The notes: generated by a model from the letters alone, not told the origin. A stretch of 64,000 nt of DNA from Tetrahymena elliotti 4EA (GCA_000231825.2 JH720333.1:124001-188000); one strand, 5' to 3'. Positions 37,410 through 50,686 are shown, counted from the stretch's first letter. A program made the numbers and translations.

Positions 37410-37992
37410 TTAATAAATTAAGTAAGAGTAATTATTTGTAAATAGAATAATTGGTTTAAAATAAATAGGAATATATTTAATAAAATTATAAATTATATTT
37501 AAAGTAATAATAAGATGTTTGATTGTATTTATTAAATCTATTTGTTATTTTATTCAAAAAATGGATTCATCATATACAATATATTTTGCTTAAAAATCTC
37601 TTTCTCAAAACAAACTTTAATACCAATAAAAAATAACAAATTTTATGAAGATATTTTTATGAAAAAATAAAAATATTTTCCATTTTTGAACTCAAAAAAT
37701 CAATTCTTGAAATATTTATCCACATTTCTACTGACGATTTTTATTATTTTTTAATTTTTAATATATTTTATTATGAGGAATTTGAGATTTGGTAGAAATT
37801 TCAAAGAATTTTTGAGAAAATTAGTAAAAAATCAAAATTTTTTGAAATCTTAGGAAATATTTAATAATTTTATAAAGCAATAATATATTTTTTTTAATTT
37901 TAAATTTGAATGAAGAATTAATCATACAGTTAAGTTATATTAAAATTAGTTAGTTGTTGAGTTATTAATTTATTATAAATGTAGTTATTATT
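37410..37992. other. Intergenic, convergent
   Basis: Spacer between the ends of the eight-exon gene (+) and SNF8 (-). Almost only A/T; no feature seen. Confidence 0.55.
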
Positions 37993-39100
37993 TCATTTTA
38001 AATATTTACTAAATTCTTGTAAATTATCTACAAAGCTGTTTAACATAGATGGGAAGTAGTAGTTGTATTTACCAGATTGAGTTTTTTTATCTACCCAAAC
38101 CATACCTTCTCCAATGAGTTAATCAATAACTAACTTGAACTTATTTTAATTCCATCCCTTTTATTCACTCATAAGCTATTCACTAACATGACCATACTTA
38201 AAATAAAACAACATTTTAAAAAGTTTTAAGTAGAAAAATATTTACCTTTTCAGCAACTTCTATCACACTATTAAAGTCACCTGACATAGATAAATTAGAG
38301 GTACTTACATACTCGTTATTAATTAATTAGCACCCACCAAGACAGCTTATTGTTTTTAAGGCTTCTTAAATATCTTTTCTATATAAAAAATAATCTAAAC
38401 TATCTCAAAAGTATTTTATTTTGTTTATATTTACTTAGAAATCTTTGTTTTATATCTTTTTTCAAATTCATGAATGATATCTACTAATTTCATCATACCT
38501 CCATTCTCATTTCTTTTACGTGCTGTAATATCTAAAATCTTCATCTATAAAATAAATAATTTTTTTTGAATAACTCTATCTCTGCTATTAATTTAAAATC
38601 AGCTAATTAATTTACTGCTAGTTCGTTGTAGAAATCACCAAATCCAAGATTTGAAAACAATGTCTTTTATGCTAATATTTATTAATATACAAATATATAT
38701 TAGAATGTTAATTAATAAAAGATAATTTATATACATATCATAGGATCTATGCCTAAGTTTTAACAGAGCTAGTTAAAATTATCTCTAAAATTAGGATCTT
38801 TATTTATTTCATTTGCATATTGTGAAGCATATTTTTGCATATTTTCTTAAAAGACATTATAAATTTCCTTCATCTAATAGAATATATAAAAATATTATCT
38901 TTCATTATGAGATAATCATAAGAGAATTATTTTACTCTAGTTATCTTTTGTTGCATCAGCTATTATCCCATAACTTATCTTGCTTGCTTTATATTTTATT
39001 GTAGTTAATATTAAAATATTCTGTAAAAGATTTGAAGATAATTCTTAAAAAATAAAGGCTAAGCAATGGTTCTTACTTACTATTCAAGCTATCTTCTCAT
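37993..39100 (-). CDS. SNF8: SNF8/VPS22, ESCRT-II subunit, 255 aa
   Basis: Exons 37993-38196, 38246-38399, 38435-38544, 38616-38671, 38735-38873, 38936-39020 and 39081-39100, phases consistent. ESCRT-II links ESCRT-I to ESCRT-III in sorting ubiquitinated cargo into multivesicular bodies. Family text is clear: MRRQLEQ at the N-terminus (family MRRR), helical KITRMKEIYNVFQENMQKYA, NKDPNFRDNFNQLCQNLGID, GFGDFYNELAMKILDITARK, NENGGMMKL, and the winged-helix end GWNQNKFKLVIDQLIGEGMV leading into WVDKK and YYFPSM. Length matches the human protein (about 258). The first exon is only 20 nt; it was chosen for MRRQ and phase. Seven exons in 1.1 kb is the densest splicing in the window. Confidence 0.9.
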
Positions 39101-39743
39101 ATCTTGTTTACCTGCATACATTTTATTAGATGGCTATTATATTAATATGTTCTAACTTAGAATAATTTTAAATAAATTCCTATTTTGTGGTGAATGAAAT
39201 AAATCAAGATTTTATCAAAAATAAATATATTTCTAATGACTTTGATTAGTGAGACAGAATATTTTGAGAAAAGAATATATGCAATCAATAAACAAAAAAA
39301 AAGAGATAGATAAATAAATCAGAGAAATTTAAAGAATAAAATTTTTATCAGGAAATATGATATGTGAATTAAATATTCTTTTTAAAATTAAAAAGTAATT
39401 TAAAAAATTAAGATAATATGTTTAAAAAATTAAAGATCCAGATAAAGTTATCACTTTACAATAAACAAAGTAATTCATTAGAAGTAAATTAAATATCAAA
39501 ATCGCTCACATAATTATAAAATAAGATTTGGATTACTTCATTTATTAATTAATAACCTTGACTTCAAAGACAAAACAATTTTATTGATTATTTTAGTGAT
39601 AGAAAGTGATTGATTGCGTACTTTGAGATAAAAAATAATTTGTCAAACAAATTAAAGAATAGCGGAAACAGAAATAAACAAATTATAATACATAGTTACA
39701 AATGACTACATTCTCTCATTAAAATTGCATTTTTAATAAATGA

Positions 39744-40058
39744 ATAAGGAATAATGTTTAAACTTAAAATTCTTCTGATTTTCATTAATTCTTGGAAAAA
39801 TAGTTTAGACCAGTTGGTCAAATTCAAAGAAACAAATTTTAATTAGGTGAACAAGATTCATCATATTTTAAAAAATGTTACAGATGCAGAGCATTAATTT
39901 AAGTTTAAGGGTTATCCATTTTTGATAGACTCTAAATTCCAAAATAAAATGTGGAAATGAATGAACATTGTTTTGAATTCAGAAAGAAATCCCAAAATTT
40001 AATGAACTTAAATTAAGTAAAGTCAAAGTTTCTTGTTGAATAATGTAAATAGTTTTGA
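39744..40058 (+). CDS. Possible small exon/gene with a Cys pair, start unknown
   Basis: A frame of 104 codons opens after TGA 39741-39743 and closes at TGA 40056-40058. It contains QLGEQDSSYFKKCYRCRALI and FDRLQIPKQNVEMNEHCFEF, so codon content looks real. The CxxC plus a later Cys-free stretch does not make a named zinc finger. No ATG stands at its head; a 5' exon would have to be spliced to an acceptor such as AG at 39802-39803, and I found no in-phase donor. The first internal ATG leaves only 33 residues. Treat as a candidate exon. Confidence 0.3.
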
Positions 40059-40479
40059 TGGTTCAATTAATAAATTCTTACAAATTAATTATAAAAACTC
40101 AGATTTAGTAAATTTGATTAAATTATAGTGTCAATTATTTTTTAATGCGAAACAAATCAAACATATATCTCTCTATCTTTCAATCATTCAAAATATCTAA
40201 CTTTTTAGATTTATATATTTTTTTGTTTGGTTGCTTTCTTGTCTTTTTTTTTAATTTGTTCACTTTTTTTTCTGTGGATCTTGCCTACATGGTAAATAGT
40301 TTTAATTAATTAAATTGAATTCTCAGGAACAAATAAATTACGAAGTAATATCATCAGTCAATTTGTTATTTATTTATTTGATTTGATTTGTGTATTGGGT
40401 TAGCTGATTCCATCTAATTAATTAATTGTCTTTGGTGCATTCTATTTCAATTAGTCTTTTCTGATACTTTTTATAAATT

Positions 40480-40690
40480 CGTACAAACAAACAAAAGTAG
40501 CTAAATACATAAGAGTTCGAAGGTAAAGCAAGCAAACGAGGAGGATAAAAGTAGCCCTATAAACAAACAAATCAGCAGGCTACTCTTGATTGCCAACAAC
40601 ACTTAAAAACTTACTCTACTTAACGAATTCAGCAGAACATAAGAAGAGCCCCTCTTTCATCAAGAGCGATTCAATCCGCTCCTCTTTTGA
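40480..40690 (+). other. GC-richer noncoding segment upstream of the giant Q-rich gene
   Basis: Composition shifts from homopolymeric A/T to mixed text, including GAAGAGCCCCTCTTTCATC and CAAGAGCGATTCAATCCGCT. GAAGAGCCCCTCTTTC can form a small hairpin (GAAGAG with CTCTTTC). It may be the transcribed 5' leader of the gene at 40861 or an independent RNA. Strand is assumed from the downstream gene. Confidence 0.3.
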
Positions 40691-40860
40691 TTCAACTCAA
40701 AAAATAAAACCTTATTAATTAGAAATATTTTTATAGCCAAATAGCAAAAGTTAAATATTTTGCATTAAAATCTGATTGATTGTCTTATTCTATAGGCAAT
40801 ACATCATTAAAACTAAGGCATCGTGACTGCATCAGTATAATAGATAGATTCAATTTTAAA

Positions 40861-43800
40861 ATGATATGGTTTCAGAATTTTGAAAATAAATTTAGTTCTT
40901 TATTAGAGGAATTCAGCCATGCTTAAGAGCAAAAAAGCACTTAATAACAGTAAAATAATGATTTAAGCATTACAAGTGAAGGATTTCTGAATGAAAATAA
41001 TAGCAGAGAATAAATAATAATGAATGATTAAATATAAAATGAAATAAATCTTGAACATATAGATTTTTATTAGCTATACGAGAATGAAGATTTCAAGAAA
41101 CTATTATAGTAGAATTCTAAGATATAATATGATTCTTTAACAGTATCAAAGAATCAGGTCTTTAATTTTTTTATAAAAATATTGCAGATACTTTAATAGA
41201 GCATAGAGGAATCTCATCATTTAAAGTAATGGGGAATTTTAAATAATTTGCTTGATTATATTAATATTGAAAGGAGTGTATTGTTCTATATTCTTATTGG
41301 AGTTTAATAATCAGGAACAGCTTTTGAACTTGGTAAAGCCCTCCAAAGATTCTATAGTATTTTGTTAGGAATAAAAGGTTTGAGATAGCGCGTATTAAAG
41401 GATATTGATACTAAAAGTTACTAGAATCGTAAATAAAATTAAAGTCCTTCTATATTTACAAATGTTTAACTTAGATCACCGAAAAATTACATGTTAAGCA
41501 AGAAAAGTTCTCAAAGAAAGTTATCTAATTCAAATCCTCGTTAATATTTTAGCCCTCAACCAAAATAGACAACTAATTCTTAGAATAACTTTCGTTTAGA
41601 CCACTCTGGTAGATGGCAGATGAATGCTGAATAAAATGAAACTCAAAATGAAGGAGAAGTGAGAATAAACATGCCACCAATTCTTGATTAAGAAAATAAA
41701 TAAATCGAAAAGAGTAATTTATAAAATTTTTTTAATATTGGAAGCAGAAACAAAAAGAAATCTTGTGTTGTTTATGACACAGCATTTATACAGAATACAA
41801 TTTAAAATGAAAGAAAGAATAGCTCAGCATTAAACAGCCAGACATCTAGTCCTATATCACCTATTTCTCCTATCTTTACTGAAAGTGAAAAAGAATTTCT
41901 CATTGTTACTTATGAAATATTTTTTTATACTCATAAATACTCTTAATTTTATATCTACGATACGGTCAAATATTCTGATGGAAACAACTAAAATAATAAT
42001 AAAAATAATTAAGATGAAGAAAAATAAATTACTAATATTGGAAATGAAGGCGATACAAAAGAAGTTGTGGAGGATGTTAACTTTTAATAAGAAAAAAATT
42101 AATTGCAATAAATATATGAATTATCAGCTCGTTATCTGTAAGAATAATAGCAATAATATCTCATTCCTAGATAGAAAATTTCTTCTTTAGATTTAGACAT
42201 GAATGATAGCCAAACACAATCTACTTTTACTTAAAAATTGAGTGATGGATTTAAATCAACTCAGTCTTACTCAAGTAGTTCCTTATCATATCCTTTTTAA
42301 TCTTTTCAATTAAGTTTAAATAATAATTCTTCTGGGCTTGGAGGAGGAATAGGAAATTCTTATTCAAATAATGAAATATCTTTATGGAGCTTTCAAAATG
42401 AAAACTCCATGGAAAAAAGCAGTAATGGTCTCCATGATGAAATAAACAATGCAATTAATTCATAAGATAATTAACAAAACATTAAATCAAATAATAGCTT
42501 AGCTATAAATAACTCTATTACGGCCTCTCCTTTTGATCAGCCTAACTCAAAAAGTAATATAAAAATATCAAAAACCATGGATAAGCAGCTTATAGGATCA
42601 GGATATAATTATTTAAAATCACTTAAGTAAGTGTGTAAGGAATAAGAAGATTATGTAAATAGCTATTTAAAGATGCTTTTATACAAATAAAGGTAAACTA
42701 TTGTCAAATAAGATGTTACTCCAAGGAGTATGCCTAGACTTTAAGTTAATAATTAAAGGATGCTGATAAATGCAAAATCACTAACCTTTGGAGAAGCATC
42801 AGCTAATTTTCAAGATAATTATTAAAACGAAGAACAAAGCACTAAAATACTACTAAATAATAATTAAAAGCTTAATGAGAATAATAGCTTTATAGGATTT
42901 CATAGATAAAAGAGTAGATCTAGCAGTGGTGGAAGTAACTACAATCACCACGAAATGGGATAATATGATAGTAATAACTCAATCAATGAATAGGATTTAG
43001 AAGATGAAGAAGATATATAAGAAAAGAATTTAGAAGAATAAAATCAAACTACCCATTCAGAGGATCTTGATAATAGTATCAATAGCTAAAATATTCATCA
43101 TAATCTAAAACATATGCATCAGCATCATCATTCATATAACCATTTATTTCATCACCATCACTAAACTAGTAAGTCTTTAAAATAAATAAAATATAATATA
43201 AGCCCTGACTGGACAAGAAATCTTTCTTAAACTTAAATTAAAAAAAAATCTTAAAATTTTGTTTCTTTGATGCAAGAGGTGAAGGAAGAAAGAGAAGACA
43301 GCGAGCTTTTCAACTCCATACTTTTAGATAGGAAGAAAAGAAGAGAAAATAATTCTTAAACTCAATACAATTTTTCTGATTCTCAAAAATCATTAGATAA
43401 AGATAAATTAGGAATTTTCAATAATTCTCTGGATACATAAAAATCTATTAATATTCTAAGGCAGAGTGTATCTTCCTCAAAATCAGGTCCTAAAAATGAA
43501 TTGAAAATATGCAACACTAGTCTTGATTCTGCCCCAAACGGAAATACTAATTGTCGTTCTTCCCATTCACCTTCTTCCAATAATTTAGAGATCCTTTTCC
43601 CAAGATTCTCACAAAGTAATTCTCTTTTTATTGTTTTTTATTTTTGAAAGAAAAATTAGATTTAAGAAATTTAATTAAAATGAATTTAAATTTATATTAA
43701 TAGATACACATGAAAGCCTTGTGATCAATGAACAAGCTGAATTACCTACAAGGAAAGTTGAAAGTGAAGATGATTAATAAAATGGAGAGCAAGAAACAGA

Positions 43801-46155
43801 ATCGAAAAGAGGCTCAAATTAAATTGAAAATATCTAAATTCATGAAAATATTTAAATTAATGAAGAGAAAGAAGACCTTGAAATTCCTTAAATTAATCTT
43901 TAGTAAAAATAATATGGAGATAATATTAATAAATAGAAAGAAAGCTCAGATGATGAATCTTTTAGTTCTTCCTCATCTTGTTCTTAAACTTCTTCTTCCT
44001 CATCCAATTCAGATTCATCTTAGTCTGATTCTAATACCTCATAAAACAAGCAAACCCCCTAAAAAAAGTTAAAGAGGAGAGGAAGAAAATCTACAGAGAG
44101 ATAGAAAAGCTCGACAGCAGATAATAAAAATAACAAAGAATAATTATCCGATAGCATCATTAACTATTAAAATAAAATGACCAAATCAATTAAAAAATCA
44201 AGATATAAAAAAAATAAAAGCAGTAGCAGTCAAAGAAAAGACTCATCAATAAAATCTTCTGAAAAGAGCAGAAATGATTCTAATACTGCATCACAAAGTA
44301 GTGGTAAAATGAATAGAACTTTTGATACTGAGACTTCTTCAGCAGCTTCTAGCATAATTAGAGGCAAAAAATCATTTGATTAGGATTATTAATTAAATTA
44401 AAATATTGATCTTAGTTTGAACAACAATAAAAATTTATAGAGAAGAGGTGGCATTTAAGTAAGAACTGCCTTAAAACATCTCACAAAAAGAGGAAAAGAA
44501 TTCGATACTTTAGGAGTAGTTAAACCAAATTTTAGCTTGATTAATGAAATAAATTTTGGTTATGATTCACCATAAGAAAAAAGCAGTTTTGAAATCAATA
44601 GAATGCCTAACAAAAATATTTCTTTGTAAATACCAAAAACTTCTTCATTAAAATAAAGTAAATCTTTAAATGTGTTACCCCATATAACTTTCACAAGGTC
44701 TCCTTAAACCTGCAAAGAAAGCACAAGCAAATTTAGCTTTGCAAATGAAAGTATTTTAGATACTAAATAATCTTTGAACCAGTCTTTAGATAAAAAGATT
44801 TATAATAGATAAGGATCACAAGAAAGCGAATAGAGTAGTAAATCTCAAATTTAATAAAAAAAGAAAAATAGTTTCTTCTCCAAAATTTTAAAATTTTTCC
44901 AAAAAAATGATAATGATGATAAGAAATTAAATTCTCCAGCTTTATCCAAAGAATTGAATTGTGATACTGGCTATGTTCCTCCTTCTATGATAGATATCAC
45001 CAAAAATAAATATTTGAAAAGAGGATTTCAGCTTAATGGCATGACATTTTATAAGATAAAAGATGTGATAAGCTATGAAAAGAACAAAGGAAAAGCTTTA
45101 AAAGGAGGGTCAATGGATATGGATCAAAGCTATATTGCTAATTCAACATTTATGGCTAGTCCTTGCACTTCTAAATAAAATTTTAAATACAATTAAAGCA
45201 TGAATAACAACAGTATTTATTTTGCTAACACTGATCAAATCTTAAAAAAATCTAACTAATAAATAAACTCAAAAAATCATTTACTCTCTCCATTAGTATT
45301 TAGCGATCATTTTCATTTGTAAAATTAACCTGAAACTCCTCTTTCTAACATTTCGTTTAGTTAAATCGAGTAAAATTATAATGAAGAGGATGAATAATTT
45401 GAAAAAGAGTTACAAGAAATGTTCGAAAGATCTTCAAATTAATCAGATTATGACTTACAAGACAGGAAAAATAATCTTGTCAATCTTTATGGTAAATTTT
45501 AAAATTAAAAATATTTAATTAATATCTTCTAAATATTAAAGGTAAATCCAGTAACCTAAGACAGATAGCAAAAAAATCTAGTCTTAATTATAAAGAGCTT
45601 AGTATTATAGTCGATGAGGAAATGAGCAATGAAAATAGCTTAGCAAATAGACTTGCTTAAAATAATTTATAGAAAGGATGCAATTTAAAAAAAGAATTAA
45701 TAAAAAGAGAAATAAACGAAGAATAACTCTTTACTTTTCCAAGAGAGTCTGTAAATTTTATTACTTATTAAAAAGAATAACAAAGAATTCAAAAGAAATT
45801 AAAAATACAATCAGCTAGGAATTGTTTTGAATTTTAAATGATTTTTGATAAATAATCAAACTGGACTAAATTAAAATTAAAAGTGAAGAAATCTATATAA
45901 TTATACAGAATCTACTTGGATAAGAAGTAATTCTATCCTAAAAAGAAAGAGCTTAAAGATTTCTTCTCTTTGTAATAGCAATAAATGTATTAAAAGTAAA
46001 TAATTAAAGACATAGAAAGAGAAAAAGATGACTTAGAATTATAAGAAGAGTTTGACCCCATCAAATATTTATAATCTTCAAGATAAAAATTAATATAAAA
46101 TAGCAGATAAACAAAAAATCTTACAGATGACACATTTGACTTTTAAAATTTTTGA
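40861..46155 (+). CDS. Giant Q/N/S-rich protein of unknown function, 1708 aa
   Basis: Exons 40861-41157, 41188-43615, 43704-45491 and 45542-46155, phases consistent; start MIWFQNFENKFSSLL, stop TGA 46153-46155. No known domain recognised. A hydrophobic, ordered patch near residues 125-165 (ERSVLFYILIGVQQSGTAFE, then LGKALQRFYSILLG) may be helical. Most of the rest is disordered: Ser-rich runs (SFSSSSSCSQTSSSSSNSDS near 43960-44030), acidic stretches, and a His-rich block at about 43090-43170 in which HQHHHSYNHLFHHHH occurs. The C-terminus is more charged and helical (IIKDIEREKDDLELQEEFDP). Basic segments (KKSRYKKNKSSSSQRK) could be nuclear signals. The plain ATG frames seen in other registers here are shadows. 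Confidence 0.78.
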
Positions 46156-47251
46156 GAAATAAAACATGCTAAAATATATGAGCCATTATTTAAAAATAAA
46201 TAAATAATTATTAAATTTTCAATAATTGCTTAGAGCTAAACTAATTACAAAGTATAATAATTTAATTTTACCTATATCTAATTTAAATATTTATTATTAA
46301 TTAACATATTAATGTAAATTAAAACATACCAACAAACATCTAATTAAATAAATGATTCTCGATTCATTGTATAAAATTAAGATCTCTCAAATACAATCTA
46401 TAAACTTATAAAGAAATATACCTATATAATACTAATAACTAAATCAAATAACTTATTTAAAAATTCATTTATCAATAAATGAATGTATTAACGTACTTTA
46501 TGTGAACACTTATATTTTGTAATATATAAATACTTTTTCTTTACCATTTTTCACTCTTAAAAATTCGTTTTCTTAACCCTTCTTTTTATTTAATTTTTTT
46601 TATTTTTAGCTCAATAAATTACTATGAAATTTTTTATGAAGATTTCTTAAATTAATTAAAGTTAATTTAATACCCTCCCTACTTATTTTTTTTGTTCATA
46701 TTATTTTTCCAAGCAAAATATAGCAAAAATTATCACAATCAATTTATTACTTGCTCAACAATAAAAAAAATATTCTGAAGCTAGCAAAATAGATCTTGAA
46801 AAGAAATGCAAATCAAACAAATCAAACTCAATTTTGTAACACCAAATTACTAAATTATTTAGTATTAATAATATTTTTTTTAAAGACAAATATTAATGAA
46901 AAAATAAACTAAAATATTTAATTTTTTTATTTGTAGGAAAACATCAAAATATTTAAAAGTTTTAAATTAAAACTTAACCCTAAAAGGTATGATAAAAATA
47001 AGCAAATATAAAAACAGTTTATGAATATACATTTTTAATTTAATTCAAAAAATAACTTTAATTTTAATTATATATTTCTAATTTAATTTAGAAATTAAGA
47101 TTTTTTAATTAATTAGTCTTTGATTGATGATGAACTTTTTCAATTTTTTTTTGGTGAAATGGCTAATTATAATGTGAATAAATATTATCTTTTATGTGAA
47201 TGGTTTTTATGCAATTTTAATTTTATCTTGAGAAGATAGTTTTATTATATC
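46156..47251. other. Intergenic, convergent
   Basis: Spacer between the ends of the giant Q-rich gene (+) and the Piwi gene (-). Nearly all A/T with no supported gene. Serves as 3' flank for both. Confidence 0.55.
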
Positions 47252-50200
47252 TCAAATGTAAAATCTTGAATTGAAAAGCTTTTCAGATACTTCTTCTTAG
47301 ATAAATGTTCCTACCATCTTGGCTAATTTCTTTGCATATTAGATTTGTGCAGGGTATTTGATGCTTCCACTCCAATTTACATAGTTAAAGCACTAGCTGT
47401 ATAGTAATTCTTATAATCTTCCTTCTGCAAATTCAGTAGTATCATAAATTACTTTGTAGTGTACTGGAGTAGCAGTACCTTACTTGACATTTTAGGAAAT
47501 CATGTAGAAGTCATAGTGGTTCTTACTAGTAATTGAAGAATCAATAATAGTACCTGGGGGAGGATTTTAGAGCTCTCTATTAGGTCCTTCAGTTGATTGT
47601 TATAAGACACGAACACCGTGGCGACATTCCATTAAAACTACACAGAGCTTTGGCTTATATTAAGGAGATAGAACAGTAAATGATTTAAGAACCTCCTTGA
47701 TTTCTGTACTTAAATACTTTTGAATGCTGTTGTCAGCAATATTTTCACGTAAGTAGATGATATTTTCAGGAACAAATTTATTTTATACAAAGTATTATTT
47801 AATAGCATCAACAATAAAAGTGCTGATTTTTTCAATGTTATCTTTATTTAACTTTTAGAATGTAGCACGACTGTAGAAACGACTAACATTCTTATCTTAG
47901 GAAGCAACAAAACCAATAACGAACTAAGATTAACCATTTATAAATACCTTTTAAACACTAGTACCAATAATCATTGTATTGTCAGGGATACCATTAGGTG
48001 GATTGACAACCCAAAGAGTAGTACCACATTTAGCAGCCATTTAACTTAGAATAGCAGAGCAGACATTGTATGATTGCTTAGAGTCTAGAGATTATTAACG
48101 TATATATTAAGATTTTATTTGCTATTGGATTGTGCACAGCTTCTTGATTTTACTGTAGTTTTGGACTGTAGAGAATTTGGTAGGAGCTACTATAGCAACA
48201 ATATCGAACTTTTCTCTCTTGATTTCTCTCCGAATTACATGCTCAATTTCTTGCATGGCTCTATTGTTGAAGTCACCTAAGTTGAATTCAACTGGCTTCT
48301 TGACTTCAATTCTCAATTCCTTCTAAATCTTGATCCAGTTCTATCATTTATAAATTTGAGATAATAAAATAAATTATTAGAATAAAAGAAAAATTAATTT
48401 TTATCTAATTATGAGACAAACAAAAATTTCTTGTATCAGAATTAAGGAAAATGTTATTCTTCTTTTCCAAAAAAAATAAAGTTTAATTAATTTAGGCGCA
48501 ATTTTTATTAAAATTTAATCTAAAAGTGATAAAATAAAATAAATAATTTTTTTACTGAAAAAAGATCAGTCGTGTTGAAATCTTTGAAATGAAGAAGAGC
48601 TATTGATAACTAATTGCCAGAGCTATAAACTGGGTATTTCATGAGGAATTGTGAAGCACTACTGTCTTCAATTGTTTGACGAGGGGCATCCTTTTTAGGA
48701 CAACCAAAAGTAATAGTTGGATAAGCAATTTGCTTAGCTTAGATGACATGAGGATGATTACTGAAGTTAATACCAAGCTAATCAGCAATAGATTGAGTAT
48801 TTAATTAGCCTTCAGCTGTATTTACATTTACAATTTTATCTATGAATTATGTGACCATATTGTATAATTCCTAAGGTCTTTATTTTGTACAAGCAATTAA
48901 TTCCCTCTTTTGATATTCATTTAGTTCTTCAGGAACACCTGTTAACAAACATAATTCAGGAACAAAGTAAAGGAATTTTTTAAGTTTCTTTTCATAAACC
49001 AAAAGAAGAGGCTATTTCTCTAATTTAATTTTAAGACCATATTTTTTATAGTAGTAATCATAAATGGTCAAATCAGCATCAGGATTAGGTTGTTGCAAAG
49101 TAGGTGGTTCTATTGGTAACTAAGATTCCTTGGAATTAGGGTCTAATATAGGGTCTGAAACCTTTAATTCTTTACAATTTTTGTCAAAAATAACATCATA
49201 TACTTTGAATTGCTTGAAGTTTCCATAGTTAGCCATAACAGTCTATCCTTACATTTTTTCAGAAACTATTTTACGTTTTTAATCTTTAGATGCTTCATTG
49301 TTATTTTTATAAATTAAATTGATATAATTCAAAGCATTTTCTCTTCTTGCAACTTTGTGTTAAATATCTAGTTTCATGAGAAGACCATCTTTGCAATTTT
49401 CAAAAGGAGTATTCCACCCTTTGTAAACAATTAAATTAGTTCCCTCAATTTTAGAGTGATACTCAGCAGATGGTTCAAAGTACTTTGTATTCTTTCCAAA
49501 TTCAAAGAAATTTAATCCTTTGAGAATATTCTTAACCATAACATTGAAGAAAAGAAGAGGAAATTAGCTTCTTCTTTGATTTTCATTGTACAAATCATCT
49601 AATTTAAATACCTAAATTTATCATAATAGGAAAAATCTTAATATTTTGTTAGTTTAATTAGTTTTGATTAAAAACAAAGATAGATTTTCCTGCTATTTTA
49701 TTTCATTTTCCTTGCTAAACAAATCAATCAATTTATTAAATGCCTTTTTATTTTTATTTCTTTTAAATAAAATCCCCCTTAATTTTGTTAAATAGAAAAA
49801 TTTAACTCTATTTTTTTGCAGACCAATAATTATAATAAGAATACTTTTTAAGCTTCTTCATAAAGAAATTAGTCTTTTATAAATAATGCTTTATAATTCT
49901 TGTTTTTTGCAGACTGTTTGTTTGTGCATATTCCATATTATTGTTATAATTTTGCTTTAATTTTCACAATAGTGAGGCTGGAAAATGATTTGTCTCAAAT
50001 TTAAGTAATTTTGTAGTCTGGCTCTTAAAATTTTCTCTCTTTAAAAACTTTATTTCTATGTCTATAAGGGAAAAATCAATTTTCATTTTTAAAAGATTAG
50101 GTAGTTCATTAATTATTACCTTTGTAATTTTCAAGTTGACTTAGTAGTCTGTTTTTTGAAATGTGATAGAAATTGAGGTTTCTTTGCTAAAACTAGGCTT

Positions 50201-50686
50201 TTCAACTGAAAAAATCTATTAAGCATTAATCAAATAGTGTCCTCCTAAGCATTCCTTGAGCTGAACTCTGCTAGCATTCAAAAGCTTATCTCTTAAAACT
50301 CTATTATCAGCTTCTATTCTAGGGTAAAAATCTACTCTAAGTAAGAAAATTTCCTCTATGCTTTTGTTTAATTCTACTTATAAATAATTTGTGAGTAGTG
50401 TGATGGGCTTAAACTATTGTTCATATTCTATCTTAGGTCTTTTTGCCAAAGAGAGCTATATTTAAAGAGAATTTTGAAATTTAGGATTACCATACAACTG
50501 TATGGAAAAATATAACGCATACAATAGTATTCCAAGAATAACAAACAATTCATCATATGATGTTTGTCTGTACTCCCTAATACTATTTTGTTAATTGTGA
50601 TAGCATATAATTTTATTTACTTTCTGGTCCCTTTATTGACTTGATGATCCTTGATCACTTTCACCTCTTAAACTTCCTTGATCCAT
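47252..50686 (-). CDS. Argonaute/Piwi-clade protein lacking slicer aspartates, 903 aa
   Basis: Exons 47252-48340, 48556-49611 and 50120-50686, phases consistent; start MDQGSLRGESDQ. Piwi proteins bind small RNAs and, in ciliates, guide DNA elimination and RNA silencing. The N-terminal domain shows LLTNYLQVELNKSIEEIFLL and ECLGGHYLINAQQIFSVEK. A PAZ-like region spans exon 2, which starts VFKLDDLYNENQRRSQFPLL and includes LLVYEKKLKKFLYFVPELCL. The PIWI domain carries FDIVAIVAPTKFSTVQNYSK, GTTLWVVNPPNGIPDNTMII, KNHYDFYMISQNVKQGTATP and the end FNYVNWSGSIKYPAQ. The catalytic tetrad is broken: the first Asp position reads GTSV (S near residue 669), the YRDG position reads YLREN, only the final His of TPVHY is kept. 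Slicing is therefore not expected. Intron 49612-50119 is 508 nt. Confidence 0.9.

Larger units (their letters stand above)
39101..40860. other. Long intergenic region with one weak frame and a GC-richer segment
   Basis: Holds the 5' region of SNF8 (-), a possible small gene (39744-40058) and, at about 40480-40690, a segment richer in G/C and rare words (AACGAGGAGGATAAAAGTAG, AGAAGAGCCCCTCTTTCATC). The latter ends 170 bp before the next ATG and could be a 5' leader or an RNA. Nothing firmer can be said. Confidence 0.5.

Noticed and set aside
39740..39755. 16-nt first exon (ATG AAT AAG GAA TAA T) for the small frame at 39804
   Set aside because: It leaves the join one base out of phase, so it cannot encode the downstream frame.
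41857..42190. Two overlapping ATG frames on opposite strands
   Set aside because: Both are out of register with the giant Q-rich protein, whose frame is open across the whole stretch.
43728..44072. 114-codon frame rich in Lys and Ile
   Set aside because: It is the +1 register of exon 3 of the giant Q-rich gene (43704-45491), which reads continuously in another frame.
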